From contig JALDYZ010000019.1 of assembly GCA_030028905.1 (NCBI GenBank), forward strand, positions 1-64,000: a stretch of 64,000 nt of DNA, in the 5' to 3' direction. Each line of letters opens with the position of its first letter. The first letter of the stretch is position 1. A model generated the notes under the pieces. It searched no databases. It had not been told where the DNA came from and was given only the letters and a program-made list of their open reading frames with translations. This DNA comes from Ferirhizobium litorale. Lineage in GTDB: Bacteria > Pseudomonadota > Alphaproteobacteria > Rhizobiales > Rhizobiaceae. Both the position numbers and the translations under genes were made by a program. Below are positions 9,863-19,457 of this stretch, one piece after another.

Positions 9863-10885
9863 TCAGTTTGTCGGGTTGATCTCGCTGTCAAAGCGGCCCA
9901 GCAGCCGACTTCGCTGTTCGGGCGACCCGAAGGTGGCAAAATCATAGTCCACCATTTTGATCATCGAGATGTCTGGCGCGGCGAGCGGCAGCACGGCCTT
10001 GGCATTGGATGGCACCTGGTTTTGACCAGCCGCGGCGCCGGTCGCCTGGCCCTCAGGGCTTAGCGCAAAATCGACGAAACGGCGCGCCTCTTCCAGATTG
10101 CGGCTGCCCTTGATGATGCTGACCGCACCGATTTCGTAGCCGGTACCCTCGCAAGGCGCGACGATGACAAGGGGAGCGCCCGCCTCCTTTTGCGTGACGG
10201 CGTCGTGCATAAACGAAATCCCGATCATGATTTCACCCCTGCCCGCGGCCTTGACCGGCTCTGCACCGGCCTTCGTGTACGCCGTTATGTTCTGGCCGAG
10301 TTCGCGCATATAGGCAAAGGCCTCGTCTTCGCCGAGCAATTGCACGAGCGTGACGAGCGTGGTGAAGGCCGTGCCGGAGGAATGCGGGTTTCCGGACAGG
10401 ACATGACCTCGATAGATGGGCTTGGCGAGATCCTTCCAGCAATTGGGTGCCGGCAGCCCCGCGGACGCAAGCAACTCCGCGTTATAGGCAAAGCCGAGCG
10501 CACCGGCATAAAGGCCGACGGACGTGCCGCCGGACAAGGAAAAGAAGTTGCGTGCCCAAGGCAGAAGATCGGCTTCCTGCTTCGGTCGATAGGGCTCGAG
10601 CAAACCCTCATAAGCCGCCTGCAGATGCGTGACGCCCGTCCCGCCCCACCAGACGTCGAAGGCCGGCGCATCTCTTTCGGCACGGACACGATCCAGTATT
10701 TCACCGGTGCTCATGCGGGGCATGTTGACCTCAAGACCGGTCCTCGCCTCGTAGGTCTTCTCCATGACGGCACACCAAGCCTCGTCCACGCCGCAGAGAA
10801 TGTTCAGCGTGTCGGCAGCGCGGCAGGTCATGGCCGTGGCGAGGGTCGCGAGAGCCCCGGCACCGATGGCGGTCAATAACTTCAA
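9863..10885 (-). CDS. ABC transporter periplasmic substrate-binding protein, Fbp/AfuA-like (copy 2)
   Basis: A 340-residue paralog of the receptor 104 bases downstream, with its own signal peptide (cleavage near CRA, residue 23). Shared blocks include VNMPRMSTGEI, FDVWWGGTGVTHLQAAYEGLL, GNPHSSGTAFTTLVTLVQLLGED and IVAPCEGTGYEIGAVSIIKGSRNLE. It is the first gene of the minus-strand set and is divergent from the two-component system. Two receptors for one permease/ATPase may mean two ligands, or that one copy is a sensing accessory for the kinase, as PgtC is proposed to be in the phosphoglycerate system. The division of labour is not visible in the sequence. Confidence 0.85.
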   Translation of the reverse strand: MKLLTAIGAGALATLATAMTCRAADTLNILCGVDEAWCAVMEKTYEARTGLEVNMPRMSTGEILDRVRAERDAPAFDVWWGGTGVTHLQAAYEGLLEPYRPKQEADLLPWARNFFSLSGGTSVGLYAGALGFAYNAELLASAGLPAPNCWKDLAKPIYRGHVLSGNPHSSGTAFTTLVTLVQLLGEDEAFAYMRELGQNITAYTKAGAEPVKAAGRGEIMIGISFMHDAVTQKEAGAPLVIVAPCEGTGYEIGAVSIIKGSRNLEEARRFVDFALSPEGQATGAAAGQNQVPSNAKAVLPLAAPDISMIKMVDYDFATFGSPEQRSRLLGRFDSEINPTN

Positions 10886-11098
10886 GTCGTCCTCCCTTGG
10901 AACCTCCCCGTTCCAATCTGTGCAGCATGTCCTGCTCGCTTCCGGCTGGCAATCGGAGAATGGTTACCGATCTTTCACCACGCCGGCACCGCCCGTTTCA
11001 GAGATTGCAAATATTACAATTGTGACGATCGTCGATAACTACCAAGTCTTTGGCATTTTCGCGCGGCCCCGCTATGATGTCCCTGGGAGGACTGCAAC
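10886..11098. promoter_or_regulatory. Divergent promoter region with two adjacent palindromes
   Basis: This 213-base space separates the importer set from the response-regulator gene. It contains ACAATTGT (11016-11023) directly followed by GACGATCGTC (11024-11033), both perfect palindromes, within an AT-richer stretch. A strong GGGAGG site at 11085-11090 serves the regulator gene. The palindromes are good candidates for response-regulator binding and control in both directions; this is inference from position and symmetry. Confidence 0.5.
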
Positions 11099-11839
11099 TT
11101 GTTGAACCAGAAGGTGAAAATTCTGATCGTCGAGGACGATCCGGATATGGCGGAGCTCATCTGTGATCTCGTGGAGGCGGAGGGATGGATACCGGTGACG
11201 GCACCCTCAGCCGAGATGGCGCAGGACCGGCTGCAGCACGAAACCGTGCAACTGGTCTTGGTTGACCACAATCTGCCAGGCCTTTCCGGTCGCGCCTTCG
11301 CACAAAGGCTGAGGGCGCAGACCGACGTTGGAATCGTCATGGTTACGGCAGCCGGGAGCGCCACCGACCGGGTTCTCGGACTTGAAACCGCGGCAGACGA
11401 TTATGTAGTCAAACCATTCGAACCGGTCGAACTCACAGCTCGGATCAAGGCCGTGCTCCGCCGCACACATCCGCAATTGCGCCAGGAGCGGGAGGTGGAC
11501 CGGGAACAGCCCCCGGCGTCACTCAGGCTCGGCGAGTGGGCCATCGATCTCGGTCAACGGCGCGCCCATTGCCTGACGGATCCGACGAGAACGCTGACGA
11601 CCGCCGAATTCGCCTTGCTCGAAATTCTGGCCGAAACGCCCAACGTGCCAGTCAGCCGAGCGCAGATCCTCGACCGCATGGGCGCCGAGACCGATCGTTT
11701 CGTCGACAGAAATGTCGATGTACTGGTCCTGCGCCTTAGACGCAAGATTGAGCGCAATCCCGATTTGCCGTGTCATATCCAGACACGGCGCGGCAAGGGG
11801 TATGTTCTACATACCGACGAGGCCGGGCCGTCACCTTGA
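11099..11839 (+). CDS. OmpR-family response regulator
   Basis: A 246-residue DNA-binding response regulator. The receiver domain shows the acidic pair in LIVEDDPDMAEL, the phospho-acceptor in LVLVDHNLPG and the conserved lysine in YVVKPFEPVEL. The C-terminal winged helix is the OmpR/PhoB type (LTTAEFALLEILAE, then RGKGYVL at the wing). The start is TTG at 11099, eight bases after GGGAGG; the next codon is also TTG. The stop overlaps the kinase TTG, so the pair is coupled. The divergent position points to the importer as its target. Confidence 0.88.
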   Translation: MLNQKVKILIVEDDPDMAELICDLVEAEGWIPVTAPSAEMAQDRLQHETVQLVLVDHNLPGLSGRAFAQRLRAQTDVGIVMVTAAGSATDRVLGLETAADDYVVKPFEPVELTARIKAVLRRTHPQLRQEREVDREQPPASLRLGEWAIDLGQRRAHCLTDPTRTLTTAEFALLEILAETPNVPVSRAQILDRMGAETDRFVDRNVDVLVLRLRRKIERNPDLPCHIQTRRGKGYVLHTDEAGPSP

Positions 11840-13959
11840 TCAACCGCGCCTTTCTCGCGTCCATCGCCTTTCGATTGCCTTTTGCGATCACCTTCATCTG
11901 CGTCTCCGTTCTGCTTCTGTCTGCGGTAGCGATTTATGGGCTGCAGAGGGCACGCGACGAGATGTCAGCCTACAGCGTGCAGGCCTTTTCGAGCCTTGCG
12001 AAGGCATCGCTGGTCTCCCGGCAGGTGTCCGACCTCGTTTCGAGTGCGCCGTTCCTGATGAATGCGACCTCGCCCTACAGGGTCTCCAGCGAAAGCCGCG
12101 CCGTCGTCGCCCAGGTGGAAGCGTTGCTCAAAACCATGTCGCCCGACCAATCGGGTGCGGCGCTGCAAGGTGTGGGCGCACGCAAGATCATCGAACTGCT
12201 TGAAAGCATTGAGGCACAGACGCTCGCACTGGCCAAAAATGCAGATGCCGCACAGGGACACAAGGCCGAAGCAGCCGTCGCGCTGGGCGAGATAGCGACT
12301 GCCCGCACCATCCTCGATCAGGACCTGCGACAACGACTGAATGGCATCGCACAATCGGCATCGACGTCGGACAGCCTCTTCCAGCTCGGCGAGCTTCAGC
12401 GCCGTTTCGTTGCTGAGACCTCGGCCCGAATGCTGGTGCCCGCCCCCAACCTCAGTGTCTCGCCAGAACAGCTAGAACCCTACCGCAGGATCTTCGAGGC
12501 ACAGACGCTTTACCTCCTGGACATGTTCACGATCCGCGCGTCCGTCTCACGGCTGCATACCGTGTCGCGCGATCTTTCCCATGCCACGGAAACCCAAAGT
12601 GAACTGGTTGCCCGAGCGCTGAACCAGAACCTCGAATCCACCTCTAGCGCCTTGCGGCAGTTGCTCATCATGATCGTGATCGCATCCTTTGCGGTCGTGA
12701 TCCTCGCGGTTCTCTCCATCCGCTCGGTCATGCGCGTGTCGCACGGGATCGGAGACCTCTCGCGCGGTATGAACGCGCTCGCACGCGGTGAGGAAAATGT
12801 CGGACCGCCTGCTTATGGCGGCACGGAGACGGAGCTGATCCGCTTGCTCGACGCCTTTCGCGCCTTCAAGGAAAGCGTCGACCGCGTGTCTCGCCTCAGG
12901 CGCACCGCGGAAGCGGCTGCTCGCACCATCCGATCGACCTTTCGCACAATGAACGAAGGCATAGCTCTCTTCGATCCGGCCGGCCGGCCGATCACCATGA
13001 ACCGCCGCATCATTGAACTGTTGCGGCAGACAGGGTCTTCGCGAAAAATGCCGCTGCGACGTTTCGTGGGGACAATCCCGGAGATCGATCCGCTGCTGAT
13101 GCCGACCGAAAACGAAAACGGCTCGCTCGTCGAACGGCGACTCCTGCGGCATCGGTTCGCCGACGATCAGGTCGTAGAGATATCCGCCTCGCGCCAGCCG
13201 GACGGCGGTGTGGTCTTGCTCGCCCGTGATGTAACGGCCATGGATCGGCAAGAAGTGGAGGCGGCCCGTGCCCAACGCCTCGATGTGGTGATGCGCATGA
13301 CTCATCAGGTGAGCCACGAAGTCGGCAACATGATCGGCATTATCACGGGGAGCCTGGGCCTGCTGGAGCGGGAGCCCGGTTTCACCGAGCGGCAGAAGCG
13401 TCACTTGGGGCGCATACGCAAGGCTGCAGAGCGGGGACGTGCGCTCGCCAGCAGCATGTTGTCGGTCGGAAGCCAGCAGCAGATCCGACCGGCATCGATT
13501 GACATCGCCGCCATTCTCCACGGCATGGCGGACGTGCTCGAAATGGCGATCGGTTCCCAAAGCCGGCTGGAGCTAGACCTCACCGCCGACCTGCCAACCG
13601 TCAGCCTCGATCCTGCCCTCCTGGAACAATCTATCCTGAACCTGTGTCTCAACGCGTCTGCGGCCATGCCGGATGGCGGGGCGATCCGAGTGGAAGCGCG
13701 AAGAGAGGTGGAAACCCTCATCATCGCCGTCATCGACGAAGGCGTCGGAATGTCGCCGAAAGTGCTGGATCAGGCGCTGGAACCATATTTCACGACCCGC
13801 TCGAAAACCGGGGGCTCCGGACTAGGCCTAGCGATGGTCTACGGGTTTGTTCGCCAGTCGGGCGGTGATGTCAAGATCGTCTCTCGCCTCGGAGAGGGCA
13901 CACGCGTGGAGCTGTGTTTTCCTTCCCTCGATGTCGGGTGTGATGACGCCGCCGGCTGA
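11836..13959 (+). CDS. Membrane sensor histidine kinase
   Basis: A 707-residue kinase. One transmembrane helix near residues 10-33 is followed by a long, mostly helical periplasmic region of about 240 residues, a second helix (LLIMIVIASFAVVILAVLSI), HAMP and a PAS-like linker (MNEGIALFDPAGRPITMN). The H-box is MRMTHQVSHEVGNMIGII, the N-box NLCLNASAAMPDGG, and the ATP lid regions are DEGVGM and GGSGLGLAM. I set the start at TTG 11836, which forms a TTGA overlap with the regulator stop; a start at 11770 would lie deep inside that gene. The large periplasmic domain fits a partner binding protein as the signal source. Confidence 0.87.
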   Translation: MINRAFLASIAFRLPFAITFICVSVLLLSAVAIYGLQRARDEMSAYSVQAFSSLAKASLVSRQVSDLVSSAPFLMNATSPYRVSSESRAVVAQVEALLKTMSPDQSGAALQGVGARKIIELLESIEAQTLALAKNADAAQGHKAEAAVALGEIATARTILDQDLRQRLNGIAQSASTSDSLFQLGELQRRFVAETSARMLVPAPNLSVSPEQLEPYRRIFEAQTLYLLDMFTIRASVSRLHTVSRDLSHATETQSELVARALNQNLESTSSALRQLLIMIVIASFAVVILAVLSIRSVMRVSHGIGDLSRGMNALARGEENVGPPAYGGTETELIRLLDAFRAFKESVDRVSRLRRTAEAAARTIRSTFRTMNEGIALFDPAGRPITMNRRIIELLRQTGSSRKMPLRRFVGTIPEIDPLLMPTENENGSLVERRLLRHRFADDQVVEISASRQPDGGVVLLARDVTAMDRQEVEAARAQRLDVVMRMTHQVSHEVGNMIGIITGSLGLLEREPGFTERQKRHLGRIRKAAERGRALASSMLSVGSQQQIRPASIDIAAILHGMADVLEMAIGSQSRLELDLTADLPTVSLDPALLEQSILNLCLNASAAMPDGGAIRVEARREVETLIIAVIDEGVGMSPKVLDQALEPYFTTRSKTGGSGLGLAMVYGFVRQSGGDVKIVSRLGEGTRVELCFPSLDVGCDDAAG

Positions 13960-14733
13960 GCAACCTCGCCATATATGCTGTTGCCGCTCGAGTTCGTTTG
14001 CATTTCTAACGAATCCTTGGCAGACAAGCTGTTTTCGGGAGCTAGCCCCTGAGAGACGAATGTCCGTCTTGGAGGCGCGCAGAGCCGTCGCGCACTGTAT
14101 GCCACACCACCGCAAACTTGAGTCCGAAAGCGGAACTTATTGCCGATCGACCGTCCAGTTGACTGACGCCCAAAGCCAGGGCACAAAGGTGGTATCCACG
14201 GTCGCTCGCGATGGGAAACAGAGGGAATTTCATAGCTTTGCTGCTAAGCATTTGAGAATCCAAGGTCCCCAGGCAAGCCATTTTGGGACCTATTCCCTCC
14301 GTTTAATAGCTGCCGTTCCCCACCAGAAAAAGTGCCGTCCTTGCAGATACTTGGCGCGATTTCGCGTCAAGAACCGTGTGACGTCCTCCAGATCCCGGGG
14401 ATGCCTGGAGCTCAGTAAAAAGACGGCTGGGGACCCTGGTCGACTGCCTCAAACAAGCCGTGACCAATGACAGTGTCGGGGCCGACTGCCGACCGTCTGG
14501 TTCTGGATTACGCGACCCAGAAGGCAGTCGGCTGTGGCCGTGCGCTGTCCACATCCGACGGAGGACGCAGTTGTTCCGCGAGAGGGCGTTGTTGTAGCAG
14601 CGGCCCCGACGTCGCCGATATTGATCTAGGTCAGTGCAATATGGGATCTGTACGTCATTTTGGATATGTCGTCCTATCTCGACGGAAGGATCGACAAGCA
14701 CGCATGATCAGTTCTTGGGAGGAGTGACGATCC
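13960..14733. other. Long intergenic stretch, no recognised gene
   Basis: The 774 bases between the kinase stop and the first amidohydrolase hold only short open frames on both strands without family motifs. The last 20 bases contain the GGGAGGAG ribosome site of the downstream gene. I see no transposase remnant or clear operator. The amidohydrolase promoter presumably lies here. Confidence 0.5.
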
Positions 14734-16512
14734 ATGTGTTTTGCTTGCAGTCCTTTCGCCGCCGCCCTCGGCGCCGCCCTCTCGCGCCGCGCGGTCCTGA
14801 AACACACGATCGCTGGCGTCGCGTTTGCCGGCACCGCGAGGGCGGCGCCTGCCTTCCTTTGCAGCGCAGCGCAAGCGGCGACTGAAAGCGTCGATACGCT
14901 CTATGTCGGCGGCCCGATCGTCGCGATCGATGACTCCCAGCCAACCGCCGAGGCGGTGCTCGTGCGTGGCGGCAAGATTGTTGCCGTGGGCGCCCGCGCC
15001 GAGGTCGAAAGCCAAGCGACGGGTCCGATCGCGACCGTTGACCTCATGGGCAAGACGATGCTTCCGGGTTTCGTCGATCCGCATGGGCATGTCGTCATGG
15101 TCGGGCTACAGGCCCTCGCAGCGAACCTCCTGCCGGCGCCTGACGGAGAAGGCAATAGCATCCCTGCGCTGCAACGTATCCTGCGCGACTGGATCGCCAA
15201 CAACAGCGAGGTCATCAAGCGCTACGGCGTTATCGTCGGCTTCGGCTACGACGACTCGCAACTTGAGGAGCAACGCCACCCCACACGCGCCGACCTCGAC
15301 GCCGTTTTGCCGGAAACTCCGATCCTGATCATCCACCAGTCGGGCCACCTCGGGGTCTTGAACAGCGAGGCACTGAAACAGGCGGGTTTGGCAAAAGACA
15401 CGCCCAATCCGCCTGGCGGCGCGCTCCGTCGTGAAGCCGACGGAGAGACCCCAAACGGTGTCTGCGAGGAGGCGGCCTTCTTTGCCGCGGCCGGCAAGCT
15501 CCTGGGCCGTCTGGACGCGCAAGCTTATCTCGAAATGATCAAGGCAGGGGCAGCGTTCTACGCCTCATTCGGATACACGACCGTCCAGGAAGGGCGCGCC
15601 ATGCCCGGCAGCGCAACCATGCTTGCGAAGGCCGGCGAGGCAGGGCTGCTCGATGTCGACGTCGTCGTCTATCCCGACATCTTTCAATCGATCAAGGAGA
15701 TCACGCCCTCGCGCGAGTACAGGAACCGCGTCCGCATCGGCGGCGCAAAGGCGACGATCGACGGCTCGCCGCAGGGCAAGACCGCGTATCTTTCCGAGCC
15801 CTATTACAAGCCGCCGGAAGGTCAGGGCCCCGACTATCGCGGCTACGCGGCGATCACCAAGGAGCAGATCGTCGAGGCCGTCGACCTCGCCTTCGCCAAC
15901 GGGTGGCAGATCCTCACCCACGCCAATGGCGACGCGGCGGTCGACTGGTTGATCGAGGCGGTCGGCGCCGCGACCGCGAAGCACGGCCCCGGCGACCGGC
16001 GCGCGGTCCTGGTGCACGGCCAGACCGCGAGGCTCGACCAGTTGCCGAAACTGAAGGACCTCACCATCCTGCCGTCCTTCTTCCCGATGCACACCTATTA
16101 CTGGGGCGACTGGCATCGCAGTTCGGTTCTGGGGCCGGAGCGGGCCGAGCGCATCTCGCCCTGCAATTCGGCGCGCAAACTCGGCATGATCTTCACGACC
16201 CATCACGACGCGCCAGTTGCGAACCCAGACGCGATCCGCGTCCTGTCGGCGACAGTTACCCGCGTGACGCGCTCAGGCTATGTGCTCGGTCCAGGGGAAC
16301 GCGTCGACACGCTGACTGCTCTCAAGGCCATGACGATCTGGCCGGCGGTTCAGTATTTCGAGGAGGCGAGCAAGGGCACGATCGAGCCCGGCAAGCTCGC
16401 CGACTTCGTGATCCTGAGCGATAACCCTCTGACGGTGAAGCCTGAGGATCTGATCAAGCTCAAGGTCGTCGAGACGATCAAGGAAGGAAAGAGCGTCTAC
16501 CGCGCGGTCTAA
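14734..16512 (+). CDS. Exported YtcJ-like metal-dependent amidohydrolase (Amidohydro_3)
   Basis: A 592-residue amidohydrolase of the YtcJ/Amidohydro_3 group, which hydrolyse amide or related bonds with a binuclear metal site. Metal ligands are visible in the HxH motif GFVDPHGHVVM, plus later HANGDAAVDW and THHDAP segments; the C-terminal GTIEPGKLADFVIL is typical. The N-terminus is unusual: MCFAC, then a twin-arginine motif SRRAVLK and a hydrophobic stretch ending AAQA, so Tat export is likely. The start is ATG 14734 after GGGAGGAG. Substrate unknown. A second gene 1.1 kb downstream has the same leader design. Confidence 0.85.
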   Translation: MCFACSPFAAALGAALSRRAVLKHTIAGVAFAGTARAAPAFLCSAAQAATESVDTLYVGGPIVAIDDSQPTAEAVLVRGGKIVAVGARAEVESQATGPIATVDLMGKTMLPGFVDPHGHVVMVGLQALAANLLPAPDGEGNSIPALQRILRDWIANNSEVIKRYGVIVGFGYDDSQLEEQRHPTRADLDAVLPETPILIIHQSGHLGVLNSEALKQAGLAKDTPNPPGGALRREADGETPNGVCEEAAFFAAAGKLLGRLDAQAYLEMIKAGAAFYASFGYTTVQEGRAMPGSATMLAKAGEAGLLDVDVVVYPDIFQSIKEITPSREYRNRVRIGGAKATIDGSPQGKTAYLSEPYYKPPEGQGPDYRGYAAITKEQIVEAVDLAFANGWQILTHANGDAAVDWLIEAVGAATAKHGPGDRRAVLVHGQTARLDQLPKLKDLTILPSFFPMHTYYWGDWHRSSVLGPERAERISPCNSARKLGMIFTTHHDAPVANPDAIRVLSATVTRVTRSGYVLGPGERVDTLTALKAMTIWPAVQYFEEASKGTIEPGKLADFVILSDNPLTVKPEDLIKLKVVETIKEGKSVYRAV

Positions 16513-16578
16513 GGGATCGGAGCGAATGCAAACGACCTCGGGGTGCGGGACACATCGCACCAATGGAAGGCGAAGGGG

Positions 16579-17481
16579 ATGAACGTTCGAGCTTTGACAC
16601 TGACGGCGACACGATGGATCATGGTGGTCGTGGCGGCCATCAGCACTTACGGCATCGCGTCAACAACGCACGCGAGCGCGAGCGACGACGCGCGCCGGTT
16701 GATCTCCGTGCATGGTCAGACCATCGAAACCTTCGTCTTTGGCGAGGGACCGGAAACGCTGATCATGGCTGCCGGCAACGGACGACCGGCGTCGCAACTG
16801 ATGGATCTCGCCAAGGCCATTGCTTCCACCGGCATTCGTACAGTCGTCTACAACTACCGTGGAATTGGCGCGAGTGACGGCCCGCTCGACGGGTTAACGC
16901 TCGTCGACTACGGCAACGATGTCTGGGCGATCGCCGACGCGCTCGGCGTGCAGAAGGTGCATCTGGCCGGAAAGACCTATGGCAACAGGGTCATGCGCGC
17001 CGCGTCCCAGACAAAGCCTGACCGCGTTGCGACAATCATCCTCGTCGGGGCCGGCGGCGAGGTACTGCCCTCCGAGGAAACGATGGCGCTGTACAAACGG
17101 TACCTCGACCCCGACGTGCCCAAATCCGAATGGCTGTCGTTGCAGGCACAGTTGATGTACGCGCCCGGAAACGAGCATCTTGCTGAAAAGGACGCGGGCG
17201 AAGGCGAGTTCCCGGCGGTCGCGGCCGCTGAGGCCAGGGCCAGCGATGCGACCCCAAAGGAAGCCTGGAGCACGGGCGGAACCGCGCCGATGCTCGCGAT
17301 CACCTGCCTTCTCGACCGTGTCGCCGTGCCGGAAAACGCCTTCAACATTTCCAGGACGCGCCCGAACACCTGGCTCGCGGGGCTGCCCGGCTGCGGCCAC
17401 AATATGATTAATGAACAGCCCGAAGAACTGCGCCGCCTGATCGTCGGTTTTATTCAGGCTCGGTCCAGCGCGAAAAAATAG
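16579..17481 (+). CDS. Exported alpha/beta-fold hydrolase with altered nucleophile position
   Basis: A 300-residue alpha/beta-fold protein with an N-terminal signal anchor (about residues 12-34). The fold is recognisable from the VYNYRGIGASDGP loop and the C-terminal GCGHNMI histidine. The nucleophile elbow, normally G-x-S-x-G, reads LAGKTYGNRVM, with threonine in place of serine; the codon is ACC. Some database hydrolases in this subgroup also lack the serine, so it may be a non-hydrolytic or divergent enzyme. The start is ATG 16579 after AAGGGG. It lies between two exported amidohydrolases and probably belongs to their transcript. Confidence 0.75.
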   Translation: MNVRALTLTATRWIMVVVAAISTYGIASTTHASASDDARRLISVHGQTIETFVFGEGPETLIMAAGNGRPASQLMDLAKAIASTGIRTVVYNYRGIGASDGPLDGLTLVDYGNDVWAIADALGVQKVHLAGKTYGNRVMRAASQTKPDRVATIILVGAGGEVLPSEETMALYKRYLDPDVPKSEWLSLQAQLMYAPGNEHLAEKDAGEGEFPAVAAAEARASDATPKEAWSTGGTAPMLAITCLLDRVAVPENAFNISRTRPNTWLAGLPGCGHNMINEQPEELRRLIVGFIQARSSAKK

Positions 17482-17588
17482 CGGCTTGGTCCGCCGAGAA
17501 TACTTGCAGCTCATCCCAAACCGCGTCCTGCACGCGGAAACACCGTTCCAATGGCCGAGCAGACAGGCTTAACTTGGGAGGACCCGCG

Positions 17589-19436
17589 ATGTGCGTGATG
17601 TGCAACCCGGCATTTGCCGAAGCGTTCAGGAACTACAACTTTCCATCGCGCCGACAGATCCTGAAACTCGCGGCCGTGACAACAGCCTCCGCATTCGTCT
17701 GCGAAGCCGCCACCTCCGTTCCAGCGCAGGCTCAGGAAGCGTCCCTCCAGGATCTGGCCACTCAATTCGACCGCAAGGACTTGCCCCGCGTCACGATCTA
17801 TCCGGCCAAGGAAATCATCACCCTTGATCCCGATAAGCCGTCCGTAACGGCTGTCGCTGTCCTCGGTGACCACATCCTGGCAGTCGGCTCTTTGGACGAA
17901 CTGAAATCCCTTTCCGACGGCCAGCCATACGTGATCGACGAGACCTTCGCCGGCAAGGTGATCACGCCGGGCCTGATTGCCCAGCACGATCATCCGCTCC
18001 TGACGGGCCTCACCATGGTGTCGGAAATCATCGCCATCGAGGATTGGGTTCTGCCGTCCGGGGTCGTGCCCGCAGCCAACAACCCTAGCCAATATCGCGC
18101 GAGGCTCACCGAGGCCAACGCAAAGCTCAAGACTGCAACCGAGTTGCTCGTGACCTGGGGCTATCACCCCGTCTTCCACGGCCCCCTGACCCGATCGGAT
18201 CTGGACCGGATCAGCAGCACGAGGCCCATCATCGTATGGCACCGGTCGGCCCACGAGTTCATCGTCAACAGCAAGGCACTCGATGCTTACGGGATCGACG
18301 CCGCCTTTATCGCCGGCCTGCCGGACGGAGCGCGAAAACAGTCCAGTCTCGCTGATGGCCATTTCTGGGAAGGCGGCATGTTCGGCGTCATCCCGAAGCT
18401 GCTTCCCGCAATCGCCACGGCCGATCGGCTTCGGCGCGGGCTCGAATTCGTCGTCCGCTACTATCACGCCAATGGCGTGACCCTCGGCTGCGAGCCTGGC
18501 GGGCTGTTCTCGAAACAGCTTCAGGTCGCGCAGAACGCAGTGTTGTCCCGTGCCGGCAACCCGTTCCGCTTCTATTTCATCCCGGACGGGAAATCGATCA
18601 ACGCCGCTTTCCCCGACACCACGATCAGCGAGACGGAAAAGGTGCTCGGCTGGGGCGAGGGCTTGACGGCCATGATGCCCGGCGCGATCAAGTTGTTCGC
18701 GGACGGAGCGATCTACTCCCTCGCCATGCGGGTGCGTGACCCCTATCTCGGCGGGGGGCATGGCGAATGGATCATGGATCCGGACTTCTTCGCACGGGCC
18801 TTCAAGATCTACTGGGACGCCGACTACCAGATCCACGTCCACGTCAATGGCGACGCCGGACTCGACATGGTCCTCGACAGCGTCGAGACCAATATGCGCC
18901 GCCATCCGCGCTACGATCACCGCACGGTCGCCATTCACCTGGCAGTCTCGCAGAAGGATCAGGTCGAGCGCATGAAGCGGCTCGGCGTGGTCGCCAGCGC
19001 CAACCCCTATTACGTGCGGGCGCTGGCCGACGCCTATACGAAGGATGGGCTCGGTCCGGAGCGGGCCGATAACATGGTGCGTCTGGGAGACATGGAACGG
19101 GCAGGAGTGCCCTTCTCGCTGCACTCGGACATGCCGATGGCACCCGGTCAGCCGCTGTTCCTGATGCATTGCGCGGTGAACCGCACGACCGTGTCCGGGC
19201 GCGTCGCGGCACCAGACCAGCGCGCGTCCCGGCTCGGAGCGCTCAAGGGCGTCACGCTCGGTGCCGCCCACTCCCTGCGGATGGAAAACGACATCGGCAG
19301 CATCGTCCCGGGCAAGCTCGCCAATTTCAGTATCCTTGAAGACAACCCGCTGACAGTCGATGCGGCAGAGATCAAGGACATCCCCGTCTGGGGGACGGTG
19401 TTCGAGGGTACGGTCTTGCCAGTCGCGCGATCCTGA
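17589..19436 (+). CDS. Exported YtcJ-like metal-dependent amidohydrolase, second copy
   Basis: A 615-residue member of the same family as the gene at 14734. The metal-site segments are IAQHDHPLLTG, HVHVNGDAGLD and the HSDMPMAPG region; the C-terminus has IGSIVPGKLANFSIL. The leader again starts MCVMC, followed by PSRRQILK and a hydrophobic stretch ending PAQAQ, so a Cys-x-x-Cys motif precedes a Tat signal. The start is ATG 17589, seven bases after GGGAGG; a TTG at 17574 is less likely. The ribosome-site context closely matches that of the first copy. Substrate unknown. Confidence 0.84.
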   Translation: MCVMCNPAFAEAFRNYNFPSRRQILKLAAVTTASAFVCEAATSVPAQAQEASLQDLATQFDRKDLPRVTIYPAKEIITLDPDKPSVTAVAVLGDHILAVGSLDELKSLSDGQPYVIDETFAGKVITPGLIAQHDHPLLTGLTMVSEIIAIEDWVLPSGVVPAANNPSQYRARLTEANAKLKTATELLVTWGYHPVFHGPLTRSDLDRISSTRPIIVWHRSAHEFIVNSKALDAYGIDAAFIAGLPDGARKQSSLADGHFWEGGMFGVIPKLLPAIATADRLRRGLEFVVRYYHANGVTLGCEPGGLFSKQLQVAQNAVLSRAGNPFRFYFIPDGKSINAAFPDTTISETEKVLGWGEGLTAMMPGAIKLFADGAIYSLAMRVRDPYLGGGHGEWIMDPDFFARAFKIYWDADYQIHVHVNGDAGLDMVLDSVETNMRRHPRYDHRTVAIHLAVSQKDQVERMKRLGVVASANPYYVRALADAYTKDGLGPERADNMVRLGDMERAGVPFSLHSDMPMAPGQPLFLMHCAVNRTTVSGRVAAPDQRASRLGALKGVTLGAAHSLRMENDIGSIVPGKLANFSILEDNPLTVDAAEIKDIPVWGTVFEGTVLPVARS

Positions 19437-19457
19437 ACGAGGAGCAATCCAGTCTGC

